Shown here in pieces: positions 44,220-56,560 of a stretch of 64,000 bases of DNA. The position numbers were made by a program, and so were the translations under genes. This DNA is from Plasmopara viticola (lineage: Eukaryota; Oomycota; Peronosporomycetes; Peronosporales; Peronosporaceae), in contig MBPM02000040.1 of the NCBI GenBank assembly GCA_001695595.3, forward strand, positions 310,001 to 374,000, read 5' to 3'. The notes under the pieces are model-generated. The model saw only the letters and a list, made by a program, of their open reading frames with translations, was not told where the DNA came from and ran no database searches. The stretch's first letter is position 1. Every line of letters starts with the position of its first letter.

Positions 44220-45420
44220 AGAGGTCGATGAGGCCAGGAATCTGTATTAGATTTTTCACTGACTTCCAAGTGGCATCTTGTTTGGGTTCTCCAAGCCACC
44301 AAATCTTGTACTGGGGTTTGCTCTTGTACTTGCGGTGTCCAATGACCGCTCCAACGAGTTGTCCTTCTGTTCCATCGGCTTAAACAACTTTGCTTACTTT
44401 CTGCTTTCGCATAGGATCCTTTCGATATGGTTTAAGCAGTGAGCTGCGGAACTCGGGATGCAACTTTAGTCCTTTCGATAATCCCAACTAATCGGAATCT
44501 TTCGAAATCTTCTTAAACACCGGGAAAGGTCCAACGTAACGTGAAGCGAGTTTCTTCGACTGGGCAAATCCTTTGTGACGAATGTCCATTTTTTCCCAGT
44601 TAAAAGCACCATACGCTCTTGTGCTTCGCTCATACCTTCTTGTGCTATCTTGAGCAGAGTATTTTGCTTATGTAAAAATCTTGCGCGGAGATCTCCAATT
44701 CTTTAAAATCTGGATCAGATGCTACATCATCAGGCATGTACGGAACATAACCTAGATTCGCTTCGAACGGTGACATTCCAATTGTAGAATGTACACGTCG
44801 GTTGTAGGCAATTTCTACCAAATGGAGATAGTCATTCCAATCGTTTTGGGATGGATTGACGACACCACGGAGATAATCTCCAAGAAAAGGAACAGTCCTG
44901 TTTGTTTGTCCACCCGTCTGTGGTTTGAACGCGGATTACAGCTTGTGCTCTGTTCCAAGTGCACTCAAAATGCTCTGCCAATGCTTGGACGTTAACCTGA
45001 TGTCTCGGTCGGATACGGTGGTCTTTGGTAAGCCATGATCCTTTACATAGTTCTTCATTAACGATATACTTTGCTCGCTTCGTTAGTCTATCGACGATCA
45101 TTATAATAGCATTATGGCCCATCGCACTAACCAGTAATGATACAACGAAGTCCATGGAGATCTCGGTCCATCTACCCTTCGGTATGTCCAAAGGTTGAAG
45201 TAGTCCTGGCGGTTTGATCTGTCTTGCCTTGTTGCGCTGACACATTTCGCATGTGCTGACATAGCGCTGGATATACCTGAACACCCTAGGCCAATAGTAC
45301 CGTTCACGTACTGCCAAGTACGTTCTGTAACAGTCTGGATGGCCTGCGGCTTCTTGATTCTCGCAGATGACACGAATTTTCAGGTCTTCGTCATCAGAGT
45401 ATACAAACGTGGAGCTTTGT
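44220..45420 (-). pseudogene. Integrase and chromodomain remnant of gypsy 1
   Basis: 45317-45060 encodes the zinc domain end (CEMCQRNK) and the first catalytic part (SMDFVVSL). Relative to gypsy 2 a large piece of the integrase core is then missing around 45050, and the frame is shifted. Near 44220-44360 a chromodomain-like stretch (QYKIWWLGEPKQDATWKS) is still readable. Chromodomains target chromoviruses to chromatin. Not functional. Confidence 0.7.
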
Positions 45421-45519
45421 CTTCACAGCTTGGTAAAACATAATGCCATCCTTCAAATAGTACTTCGGATCTTTCTCTCTTTGCTTGAGCCTCTTTATAA
45501 TCCACTGTAGGTCTTTGTT

Positions 45520-47583
45520 TCACGAGTACATCGACTTCGCGGTTTGGGCCAAAGTAACCTTATTCGGCATGATCTTTGCTACGATTATGCGGTTTCTCGC
45601 TGCTTCCAGTAGCTCTTGTAAGCTTACTTGGGCGGCCTTACGTTCGAATTCTGGGCTTAAGGTTAACGCATCGGCCACACCATTTGTTTCCCCAGAAATC
45701 CACTTGAACAAGGGTTGAGATTCAGCGACTTCATTGAGCCATCCAGCCACTCTGCGGTATGTAGTCTTCTGTGTAAGGATCATTTCAATGCTCTTGTGAT
45801 TCGTCTCGACGGTAAACCGTCGATCAAGAAGGTACACTCGCCATACTCTTAGAGCATGCACGATTGCCAGTAGTTCTCGTTCAAAAATAGGATAATTCAG
45901 CTCGGCTGGATTCATCTCACGACCGGTGAATGCAATCGGATGCTCTAGCTCTCCCTTCTTTTGAAACAACCCCCCCCGATAGCGAAATTTGAGGCGTCCA
46001 TTCGAATACCAAAATGTTTCGAAAAGTCTGGAAGGCTAAGCACCGGTGGTGATGTCAAACGATACTTAATTTCGTTGAAGCAGCGCAGCTGGTCATCGGA
46101 GAGCTCAATAGCCTCTCGAAGACGCTTTCCCTTGATGCTGTCATGAAGTGGTCCCGCGTATTGTGCAAAGTCCTGACAAAATCTAGACACATAGACTGTT
46201 GTTCCCTAAAAGCTTCCATTTGCTTTTTTGTCTTGGAACAGGCCATTCTGCAATAATTTTCACCTTGTCGGGATCCGTTCGGACACCTATTCGCCCGATG
46301 AAATATCCAAGGCATGGAGTTTCATCCAAGAAGAACTGACACTTTGCCAACTTGATTTAGAGTTGCTGTTCTTCACAGTGCTTGGGCACGCGGTCTAATG
46401 CCGCAATGTGCTCTGCGACATCTTCGCTTTGTGTGAATACGTAGATGTCATCGAAATAAATTTTCATCACGTCCCTTAAGTCTCGAAAGACTTTCTGCAA
46501 AAGACGGTTAAATGTACCTGGACTACCACTAAGTCCCATTGGAGCGACAAGATATTTAAACAGACTATCAGGGCTTGAAAAAGCGGTAAAAGGAATGTCA
46601 GATTCACGAAGTTTCGCTTGATAGTAATCACAAAGTAGGTCCATACATAAGAACCAATGACTGCTCGACATGGCGTCAAAAGTGTCTTCCTTACGCGGCA
46701 TCGGAATCGCCGGTAAGATCGTCGCTAGATTTAGCGGACGAAAGTCGTGTACAATGCGCCAACTCACGGGCTTTTTGACACTGAACGTTGGTGCCGAGAA
46801 GGCAGACGTGCTGGGTCTGATAATGCCCGCTTGAACCATCTCTTAGGTCTATTCTTGGATTGTTGCTCGCTGCTCTGGACTCTGGCGCCATTGCTTCACT
46901 GATATTGGCTCGGTACCAGGTTTGAGCAGAATCTCGTCCTCCATTCCTTCTCGTACTGGAGGAAACTCATTCTTAAGTTTCGTGCGAAAAACCGTGTTCG
47001 CGTACTTGCGCATTGTTGCATAAGCCGTATTATCCTTGAGAGCTTCCCATCCTTGGCTCTTAAAGCATTCTGCTTTCTCAGAGTCATGCGAATTTACGAC
47101 AAAAATTGCTTTAATGTCCTTGTCACGGCGTAAAATCTTCAAAAACTGCTGACTTGACACAAGTCGAGTTGTACCGTGACGACCATGGTGGCCTTGCTAC
47201 CTATAAAAGTTCAAAATCTCGCGGCTTTAAGCTGCGCGAGCGCAGCGGTGTCTCACGACCCGCCTTGCTGCACGCTGCCTCGGCAGTCTCAATCAAAATT
47301 ATTCGTATTGCTTCGCATTGCTGCGAGTTGGTACATGTCCTGTACTCCAGCCGATATCTGGATTCTGCTCCCGAAGCCACATCATGCTGAAAATAACACC
47401 CTTGTTTTCTGGGGCTGGAATAACCTGAAACGTTCCCGATGTCATTGTGAACCCGGATATTTGTAGATTCATGTGCACCGTTCTACGAGAACGATGATTA
47501 ACTTGGTTATAATCAAGGTCAACTTGCATCATTTTGCCTTCGGTTACCTCAGGATTAATTCTCTGTACTAACTTTTCAGACAC
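45520..47583 (-). pseudogene. Protease-RT-RNase H region of gypsy 1
   Basis: 47583-47299 is a retropepsin-like segment (the DNGCS active-site triad lies just upstream, near 47610, in the same region). 47160-46849 and 46839-46357 hold reverse transcriptase (PTFSVKKPVSWRIVHDFRPLN, IYFDDIYVFT). 46190-45520 holds RNase H (RMDASNFAIGG, ELLAIVHALRVWR, TNHKS). Stops and frameshifts at about 46850, 46340 and 45970 divide the frame. Confidence 0.8.
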
Positions 47584-47739
47584 ACCGTTCAGGCTGCATC
47601 CATTGTCAATAAAGATAATGACATTCCTCTCTTGACCTACAGCTTCAAAAGCATGAGCTTTGGTTTCGAGGCTAGCATACAGCTTACCACTAATATATCA
47701 GTTTACTTCCTTCATTTTGGAGCGGTACATCGTAGAGAA

Positions 47740-49154
47740 ATGTGGCCAACGACACCACAATCCTTGCATGTTGCTATTTTCGTTCAATCGTCATTCTTGC
47801 CTTTCTTCTTCACAAACGTTTTGGCTGGCTGAGTTCGTGTCTTGCTTGAGCGATTGTCGACTCCGTTTTGCATAGATTTGGACGACTTATTCGGAACAAG
47901 AGGTGGTCTCCCTGATTAATGAGCAAATTTGAAGTTCGAGGCGATCTCAATAGCCTCTTGTAGAGTACTTGCGCTCTCTTCCTTGATCTTCTTAGCACTT
48001 TCTTCCCGTAAATCATTCCGGAAAAAGAAACGCTTCTCTAGTTCGATACTCTCCAATTACATTCAAGACAGCAAGTCTTGAAATTATGAGATGTACTCAT
48101 TGATTGTTTCCTTTTGTTTCAAGTGAAACATCCGTTCACGAAGATCGTACTCAAAGTCTTTGGGTCTGAAGCGTGTGCGCAGTCGATTCTTGAACAGTGA
48201 CCATGTCTTTTGCACGTTCATGCGCTCACAGTCCGCGATAAAGGCACGATATCAATCAACACGGACTTGAACAAGTTACTTGAGATGAGTGCCACAAAGT
48301 CTGACGACTATTCTTCCATCAAGTGACGCTTGTTGCATAATACTGCTTCATCGCAAAAATCCAAAGTTCAATGTCCTCACCGAAGTTTCTCTCATAGACA
48401 GGAAGATCTATTTCTTCTGCTCACCCCTTGATGCAACAGGATATTCGAAGCGTTTATTGTCGTGTGGCATTTGCGCTTGCATTTGGGCTTGTATCTAAGC
48501 TTGATATTGATGTTGCTGTTGTGTAAGATACACAAGTAGCTGCTGCATGGACATTGTGTCCAGCAGTTGCAGACGAAGTTGATGTCGCTGGGGCCGGGTT
48601 TTCCGCCTGACTATTGGCATTAGCCCCACATAACGATGCTTGCGCTCGAGTACTTGAGCGTGTTGTAGAGCGTGAGGATTTGGTGTCACTCCTAGCACTC
48701 ACTCAACTCTGCTGACGAGGTCTAGGGTTTGATGGGCGCTCAGCTGCACGACTTCTTCTTCGAGTCATGTCAGCTGGACTTCTCTAGCGCACTATACTAA
48801 TCTACCGAAACTCTACTATAAATCTTCAAATTGAAAAAGGACCGATTAGATTGCTTCTTACAGTCTACGCTACTTGTAAAGGCGAATTGTGTGGTCGAAA
48901 GAACCTTCCAGAATTGCTTGGGCTTACTCGATGCGCCTCTTTGGCAATTCGGTCGTTTCGTGAGCTGCGTTACGCGCGCCGGAGTCTTTGCAGTCCGGGA
49001 TCTCGCCACAAATAAGTTTTACGAGTCTCAACTGCTTGACGGTAGTAGCCCTTAGATCGAAGCGAAGTTCGTCGGGCTTCTTGTGATTGTCGGTGAGAGC
49101 CTCTGTATTGTAGAGGAACGATTCTTCTGGCTCGCGTGTTTTACGCTTACCCAT
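47740..49154 (-). pseudogene. Gag region of gypsy 1
   Basis: Starts MGKRKTREPEESFLYN at 49154 but stops after 76 codons. Further open pieces follow: 48702-48454 (Ser/Thr/Ala-rich), a Retrotrans_gag-like part near 48000-48250 (NVQKTWSLFKNRLRTRF) and an intact CCHC knuckle CKDCGVVGHISLRC near 47750. A QQQHQYQ tract precedes an in-frame stop at 48495. Confidence 0.7.
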
Positions 49155-49490
49155 TCAAAAAGCACCCCGAAACAGACCAGTAGTAACGAGTGTAGGTCAA
49201 GCACGATCAAGTGGGTAATTAGTCAGACGTGACTCTCCAACTTTCCTGATGCGGGAATTGGGAATTGTCGAAACAGCAGCACTTAACCACGGCCAACCAA
49301 GAGTAGTTCTGACTGTGTATACCACACCGATGCGCAACCACACCGACTAGCCACCGAACGTAACAGTTCGTGCATAAAGGCGACACTTCGTGATCTGTGC
49401 TCCCTCGCAATCAAAGGTCACTGGACACTGCTTTGAACAAGCACCCAACCTTTAACTTTTGGTCTTGACTTGACGCGACAAGTGCTACTA

Positions 49491-49924
49491 TGTAACACTG
49501 TGCGGAGGGAGCTAGGCTAAGTCGGTCGAGACAGTGGAGTCGAGGCTGGAGGCTTGTCTTGCTTAAGGCAAGTTAAAGAGTGATCAAGATTGATCTGAGC
49601 TTTACGGATCGGCCTACGGCAACGAGTGGCCAAGAGGCTCTTCTTGAACTAGCTACTGCCTATCCTAAACTCTATCCTTCCCTAATCCCAGTTGCTATGT
49701 GTTCTATCAATTGTTCTGTATCAAAGTCAATTTTCTGGGTCATAATCAAGTGATTCAGCTGGTATACGGGATATCTGCCTATCCCATATGATTTTTGGCC
49801 AATGACCGTATTCGCCTATCCTTGATATGCAAAAGTGTACGAACATCTGTAGCCGCGACTGCAGTATACGGTATGACGTGGTTGCTGTTTGTGGCAAGGG
49901 CTATTACAGACGGCAACTACGTCA
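49491..49924 (-). repeat. 5' LTR of gypsy 1
   Basis: 434 bp. On the minus strand it starts TGACGTAGTTGCCG (49924) and ends GTGTTACA (49491). It lies 345 bp before the CRN B start codon and could influence that promoter. Confidence 0.88.
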
Positions 49925-50269
49925 CAATTTAACTCAAAGTGCTCACGCGCTGCGCTCGTAAATTTCTTAAATGACAATCGACATTAGTCAGCGGAAGTTG
50001 TACACTGTAATCTCCCACGATGACGTAATACTAGCACATTAATTGAAATTTAAGTCTAGAATCACATTTGCGTTGATTAACCTGATCAGTTTTTTTTTCG
50101 CACTTACGAAATCTCACTGAGAAAGAGTACTGCTATTAACCTATTGACCGATACTGGTACCGTTAGGAACCGGTTTGAAAGCCAAGAATTCAGCCTCATT
50201 GGAGGTTATTTCCGAAAACCATCATTCAAATAAAACCCTGAATCCATCAGTCAAAATACGAAAAGAAGG
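49925..50269 (+). promoter_or_regulatory. Remaining upstream region of CRN pseudogene B
   Basis: Homologous to 2732-3103 in front of CRN A, with matching blocks GACAATCGACATTAG, ACTAGCACATTAA, GGAACCGGTTTGAAA and AAATAAAACCCTGAA. The distal part is cut off by gypsy 1. Confidence 0.6.
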
Positions 50270-52120
50270 ATGGTAAAGCTGTTCTGTGCGGTGGTTGGAG
50301 CGACAGGAAGCGCGTTTTCTGTGCGGGTGGAAGAGAGCAACACGGTTGATGACTTGAAGAAGGCAATTAGAGCGGCGCCAGAGTTTGGCTACCCTAATAG
50401 CAAGATGGAGCTGTTCCTCGCCAAGAGAGGCGACTTGTGGCTGACTGAAAACGCGGTCAAAGGCGTGAGTGACACCAGTGGTCTGACATATTTGGGTGCT
50501 GTGCGGGCGAAGTTTCGACTCGTTAATTTGTCTGATAAGGACATGATCGAAGTCGATGAAGCTGAGGAAGCGGCAGGAAATGGCCCTGTGAATGTGCTGG
50601 TGGTGGTTCCGACCGAAGAGCCGCTGACCGCGACTCCTCCGCATGCAACCGACATCAATATTCCTGATCGAACCGAACCTCTTCTTAAGAGACCCAAGTT
50701 TGCGCAAAGTCTTGCTGGATATCATGGATTTAAATGGGTTTGGAAGACTAAGTCGAACCAGTCTATTCACTCGCGACCGGCGATTTGTTTTTCGTCAATC
50801 GAGATCGTGCAGTACAGCAGCTTTAAAACATCCACCGACGAAAATATTATAGAGCAGTGAAGAATAGTGGGCCCCATTGGGTCATTCCCATTGCCGACAA
50901 CGTCTGTGGTTTGGGCAAATCATCATTTGGAAATCATTACATACGAAAGTGCCGCGTGTCTTGGAAGGGTGCTGATCAAGACGATTTTCAGATAACTCTT
51001 GGTGCATGCCGCACCGTTTATCTCATATTTGACCGTGGTGACCTGTTGAAGCCGTCTCTCGATGCAGTGATGGTTCGTCGGCTGATTATGAAGCTCCGTG
51101 AGATGTTTGAGAAGCCACCTGGTATTCTCTCAAATCCACCACGAGACGTAAAAACCTTTCTAAGAGACTTGACAACCGAAGTCGGGCCGCTGTTAAACGT
51201 GCTGGATGAGATTGGTACCGCCTTTGAAGCAAAGGATCTTGGTCATTTGGACAGTCGCGAGCACTTATGAACTTCTGTCTCGATTTTGTTAAAAAGTGGT
51301 TATCGATGAGAAATGTTTTCTTCGTGCTTCTTGGGCGTGAATCATTTCTCAGCTATGTGAGGATGAGACCCACCCAGGCGCGACTCACGCAGAGCCCTTT
51401 CACCTTTTCTCGACTGAGTATCCACCTCCTTCGACGCGAAGCGACCAAGACAATTATGGAGAAAACGTTTGTCGATAATGTGGAAAACAAGACGATCAAA
51501 GAAGTCTGTGGATTGGATAGCTCTCAACTTGATGTCGTTGTGCAGCATCTTTATCAACAGACGTGTGGCCATCCACGTACATTGCTGGTGGCGTTCGAAA
51601 CGTGTCGATCGTTTTCAGAAATCATGAAGTACAACCAACCAGTCGGCATTGAAGATTGAACGCTGTTTTTCGGCGAATTGGCAAAGTACAGAGAGCTCGT
51701 GTCGGAATTACTGGATATAATAACCCGTGGAGAATGTGCAGATCTCACGAGACAAGTAGAGGATGTTGGTGAAGACAGATCTCGCTGGATATTATTGCCA
51801 ACAACTGCTGCATTGCGTGGGAAGGGACGGTGGAGCAGGCGAAGCTTTATGCAACGTCATTTATGCTTCAGCTTATTTTGCAATACTTGTTGCCATTCCA
51901 AGACTACATCCATGCAATTGCAAGCGACAACTTCTCGATCGATTATCCAACCGTGTTTGAGTGGATTTGCCTCAAACGATTTCAAAAGATGTTTGGTTTT
52001 GCTCGAACACCAACAGATGTTTTGCTAGCCTTTGCCACAAACAGCGACCATATACTGCAGTTGCAGCTACAGATGTTCGTACACTTTTGTGATTCTCTAA
52101 ATTTCGGGATAAAAGTCTAG
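50270..52120 (+). pseudogene. Crinkler (CRN) effector pseudogene B, P-loop NTPase-type C-terminus
   Basis: The N-terminus is intact in form: MVKLFCAVVG, LFLAK at residues 48-52 and NVLVVVP near residue 108, the LFLAK-DWL-HVLVxxP arrangement. The C-terminal part begins with a P-loop-like GLGKSSFG (near 50915) and a Walker B-like NVLDEIG (near 51205), so it belongs to the NTPase class of CRNs. Overlapping frame changes or stops at about 50857, 51267, 51659 and 51900 split it into at least five segments. The last readable segment runs into the LTR of gypsy 2 and stops at 52120. Inactive as it stands. Confidence 0.82.
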
Positions 52121-52502
52121 GATAGGCGATTACAGGCATTGGCCAAAAATCATATAGGATAGGCAAGTATCCAGTATATCAGCTGAATCTCTAGAATATG
52201 AGCCAGAAAAAATAATTCTGAGACAGAACAATTGGTAGAACAGATAGCAACTGGGATATAAGAAGGATGGAGTTTAAAATAGGCAGTAACTAGTTCATTA
52301 GAAGCCTCTTGGCCACTTGTTGCCGTAGGCCGATCCGTAAAGCTCAGATCAATCTCGATCACTTCTCAATTTGCCTTCACCAAATCAAGCCTCCAGCCTG
52401 GACTCCGCATCGTTGACCGCTTCGCCCTTCGCCGACAGCCTCGACTCCGCCTCGCCCATTGCCTCGACCGACTTCGCCAAGCTTCCTCCGCACAGTGTTA
52501 CA
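52026..52502 (+). repeat. 5' LTR of gypsy 2, missing its first ~25 bp
   Basis: Homologous to the reverse complement of 49491-49924 from TAGCC(C/T)TTGCCACAAACAGC to GTGTTACA. The usual start TGACGTAGTTGCCG is absent; CRN-derived sequence takes its place. It contains an insertion of roughly 45-50 bp (around 52395-52450) not found in the gypsy 1 LTRs. Confidence 0.82.
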
Positions 52503-52849
52503 TAGTAGAACTTCTCGCGTCAAGTCAAGACCAAGACTTCAAGGTTGGGTGCTCACTTAAAGCAGTATCCAGTGATCTATGATTGCGAGCCACATAGTGG
52601 GCAGCACAGACCACGAAGGGTTGACTTTTTGCACATACTGTTTTGTTCGGTGGCTAATTGGTGTGGTTGCGCATCGGTGTGGTATACACAGTCAGAACTC
52701 TTCTTGGTGGGCAGTGATTTAGTGCTGCTGTTTCGACAATTTCCAATTTCCGCATCAGAAAACTTGAGGAGTCACGTCTGACTAATTACCCACTTGATAG
52801 TGCTTGACCTACACTCGTTACTACTGGTCTGTTTCGGGGTGCTTTTTGA

Positions 52850-54300
52850 ATGGGTAAGCGTAAAACACGCGAGCCAGAAGAATCGTTCCTCTACAATACA
52901 GAGGCTCTCACCGACAATCACAAGAAGCCCGACGAACTTCGCTTCGATCTAAGGGCTACTACCGTCAAGCAGTTGAGACTCGTTAAACTTATTTGTTGCG
53001 AGATCCCGGACTGCAAAGACTCCGGCGCGCGTAACGCAGCTCACGAAACGACCGAATTGCCAAAGAGGCGCATCGAGTAAGCCCAAGCGATTCTGAAAGG
53101 TTCTTTCGACCACACAATTCGCCTTTACAAGTAGCGTAGACTGTAAGAAGCAATCTAATCGGTCCTTTTTCAATTTGAAGATTTATAGTAGAGTTTCGGT
53201 AGATTAGTATAGTGCGCTAGAGAAGTCCAGCTGACATGACTCGAAGAAGAAGTCGTGCAGCTGAGCGCCCATCAAACCCTAGACCTCGTCAGCAGAGTTG
53301 AGTGAGTGCTAGGAGTGACACCAAATCCTCACGCTCTACAACACGCTCAAGTACTCGAGCGCAAGCATCGTTATGTGGGGCAAATGCCAATAGTCAGGCG
53401 GAAAACCCGGCATCAGCGACATCAACTCCGTCTGCAACTGCTGGACCTGACACAATGTCCATGCAGCAGCTACTTGTGTATCTTACACAACAGCAACATC
53501 AATATCAAGCTTAGATACAAGCGCAAATGCAAGCGCAAATGCCACACGACAATAAACGCTTCGAATATCCCGTTGCATCAAGGGGTGAGCAGAAGAAATA
53601 GATCTTCCTGTCTATGAGAGAAACTTCGGTGAGGACATTGAACTTTGGATTTTTGCGATGGAGCAGTATTATGCAACAAGCGTCACTTGATGGAAGAATA
53701 GTCGTCAGACTTTGTGGCACTCATCTCAAGTAACTTGGTCAAGTCCGTGTTGATTGATATCGTGCCTTTATCGCGGACTGTGAGCGCATGAACGTGCAAA
53801 AGACATGGTCACTGTTCAAGAATCGACTGCGCACACGCTTCAGACCCAAAGACTTTGAGTACGATCTTCGTGAACGGATGTTTCACTTGAAACAAAAGGA
53901 AACAATCCATGAGTACGTCTCATAATTTTAAGCCTTGCTGTCTCAAACGTAATTGAAGATTAGCGAACAAGAGAAGCGTTTCTTTTTCCGGAATGATTTA
54001 CGGGAAGAAATTGCTAAGAAGATCAAGGAAGAGAACGCAAGTACTCTTCAAGAGGCTATTGAGATCGCCTCGAACTTCAAATTTGCTCATTAACCAGGGA
54101 GACCACCTCTAGTTCCGAAAAAGTCGTCCAAATCTATGCAAAACGGAGTCGACAATCGCTCAAGCAAGACACGAACTCAGACAGCCAAAACGTTCGTGAA
54201 GAAGAAAGTCAAGAATGACGAATGGACAAAAATAGCAACATGTAAAGATTGTGGTGTCGTTGGCCACATTTCTCCACGATATACCGCTCCAAAATGAAGG
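52850..54300 (+). pseudogene. Gag region of gypsy 2
   Basis: Mirrors gypsy 1 gag: MGKRKTREPEESFLYN at 52850 with a stop at 53080, the Ser/Ala-rich frame 53302-53514 and a gag core near 53800-53930. The knuckle near 54240-54285 has lost its last Cys (…GHISPRY instead of …RC), so it would not fold. Confidence 0.7.
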
Positions 54301-54425
54301 AAGTAAACTAATATATTAGCGGTGAGCTGTATGCTAGCCTCGAAACCAAAGCTCAAGCTTATAAAGCAGTAGGTCAAGAGAGGACTCTCACTATCGTTAT
54401 CGACAATGGATGCAGCCTGAACGGT

Positions 54426-56330
54426 GTGTCTGAAAAGTTGGTACAGAGAATTAATCTTGAGGTAACCGAAGGCAAAATGATGCAAGTTGACCTTGATTAT
54501 AAGCAAGTTAATCATCATTCTCGTAGAACGGTGCACATGAATCTACAAATATCCGGGTTCTCAATGACATCGGGAACGTTTCAGGTTATGCCAGCCCCAG
54601 AAAACAAGGGTGTTATATTCAGCATGATGTGCCTTCGGAAGCAGAATCCAGATATCGGCTGGAGTACAGGACATGTACCAACTCGCAGCAATGCGAAGCA
54701 ATACGAATAATTTTGATTGAGACTGCCGAGGCAGCGTGCAGCAAGGCGGGTCGTGAGACACCGCTGCGCTCGCGCAGCTTAAAGCCGCGAGATTTTGAAC
54801 TTTTATAGGTAGCAAGGCCACCATGGTCGTCACGGTACAACTCGACTTGTGTCAAGTCAGCAGTTTTTGAAGATTTTACGCCGTGACAAGGACATTAAAC
54901 CAATTTTTGTCGTAAATTCGCATGACTCTGAGAAAGCAGAATGCTTTAAGAGCCAAGGATGGGAAGCTCTCAAGGATATTCCGGCTTATGCAACAATGCG
55001 CAAGTACGCGAACACGGTTTTTCGCACGAAACTTAAGAATGAGTTTTCTCCAATACGAGAAGGAATGGAGGACGAGATTCTGCTCAAACCTGGTACCGAG
55101 CCAATATCACTGAAGCAATGGCGCCAGAGTCCAGAGCAGCGAGCAACAATCCAAGAATAGACCTAAGAGATGGTTCAAGCGGGCATTATCAGACCCAGCA
55201 CGTCTGCCTTCTCGGCACCAACGTTCTGTGTTAAGAAGCCCGTGAGTTGGCGCATTGTACACGACTTTCGTCCGCTAAATCTAGCGACGATCTTACCGGC
55301 GATTCCGATGCCGCGTAAGGAAGACACTTTTGACGCCATGTCGAGCAGTCATTGGTTCTTATGTATGGACTTACTTTAAGATTACTATCAGGCAAAACTT
55401 CGTGAATCTGACATTCCTTTTACCGCTGTTTAAACCCTGATAGTCTGTTTGAATATCTTGTCACTCCAATGGGACTTAGTGGTAGTCCAGGAACATCTAA
55501 CCGTCCCTTGCAGAAAATTATTCGAGACTCAAGGGACGTGTTGAAAATTTATTTCGATGACATCATGACATCTACGTATTCACACAAAGTGAAGATCTCG
55601 CTGAGCACATTGCGGCATTAGAACGCGTGCTCAAGCGCTGTGAAGAACAGCAACTCTACATCAAGATGACAAAGTGTCAGTTCTGCGTGGATGAATTATC
55701 ATGCCTTGGAGATTTCGTCGGGCAGAAAGGCGTCCGAATGGATCTCGACAAGGTGAAAATCATCGCAGAAGGGCCTGCTTTCAGGACAAAAAAGCAAGTG
55801 GAAAGCTTTTAGGAAACAACAGTCTATGTGTCTAGGTTCTGTCAGGACTTTGCACAATTCGCGGGGCCACGGCATAACAGCATCAAGGAAAAGCGTCCTC
55901 GAGAGGTCATTGAGCTTTCCGTTGACCAGCTGCGCTGCTTTGACGAACTTAAGTATCGTTTGACATCACCACCGGTAATTAGCCTTCCAGACTTTTCGAA
56001 ACCTTTTGGTATTCGAATGGACGCCTCAAATTTCGCTATCGGGGGAGTTTGTTTCAAAAGGAGGGAGAGCTAGAGCATCCGATTGCATTCACCGGTCGTA
56101 AGATGAATCCAGCCGAGCTACATTATCCTGTTCGTAAACAAGAACTACTGGCAATTATGCATGCTCTAAGAGTATGGCGAGTGTGCCTTCTTCATCGACC
56201 TTTTACCGTTGAGACGGATCACAAGAGCATTGGAATGATCCTTACACACAAGACTACAAATTACGGAGTGGCTCGATGGTTCAATGAACTTGCTGAAATA
56301 TTAACCCCTCTTCAAGTGGATTCCTAGGAA
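54426..56330 (+). pseudogene. Protease-RT-RNase H region of gypsy 2
   Basis: Protease piece 54426-54710, RT pieces 54849-55160, 55170-55379 and 55627-55812 (YFDDI box near 55550 with disturbed surroundings), RNase H pieces 55828-56073 and 56049-56327 (RMDASNFAIGG, ELLAIMHALRVWR, TDHKS). Several stops, for example at 55377-55379 and 56325-56327, interrupt it. Confidence 0.8.
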
Positions 56331-56560
56331 ACAAATGGTGTGGCCGATGCATTATCACGAAACCCAGAACTCGAACGTAAAGCCGCCCAAGTAAGCTTAC
56401 AAGAGCTACCGGAAGCAGCGAGGAACCGCATAAACGTAGTAACGATCATGCGAATTAGTTTACTGTGGCCCAATTCGCGATGTTGATGTACTCGTGGAAC
56501 AAAGACCTGCAGTGGATTATCAAGAGGCTTAAGTAAGAAGAGAAAGATTCGAAGTACGCT

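Larger units (their letters stand above)
43710..49924 (-). mobile_element. Ty3/gypsy LTR retrotransposon 1 (two LTRs, 6.2 kb)
   Basis: Bounded by related LTRs, 43710-44154 (3') and 49491-49924 (5'), with gag, protease, RT, RNase H, integrase and a chromodomain-like end between them, all on the minus strand. It is inserted into sequence homologous to the region upstream of CRN A. The flanks are GGCCTTA on the left and TTTAACTC on the right against GGCCTTAACTTG in the empty site; any target duplication has mutated. The LTRs differ by many substitutions and small indels, so the insertion is old. Confidence 0.9.
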
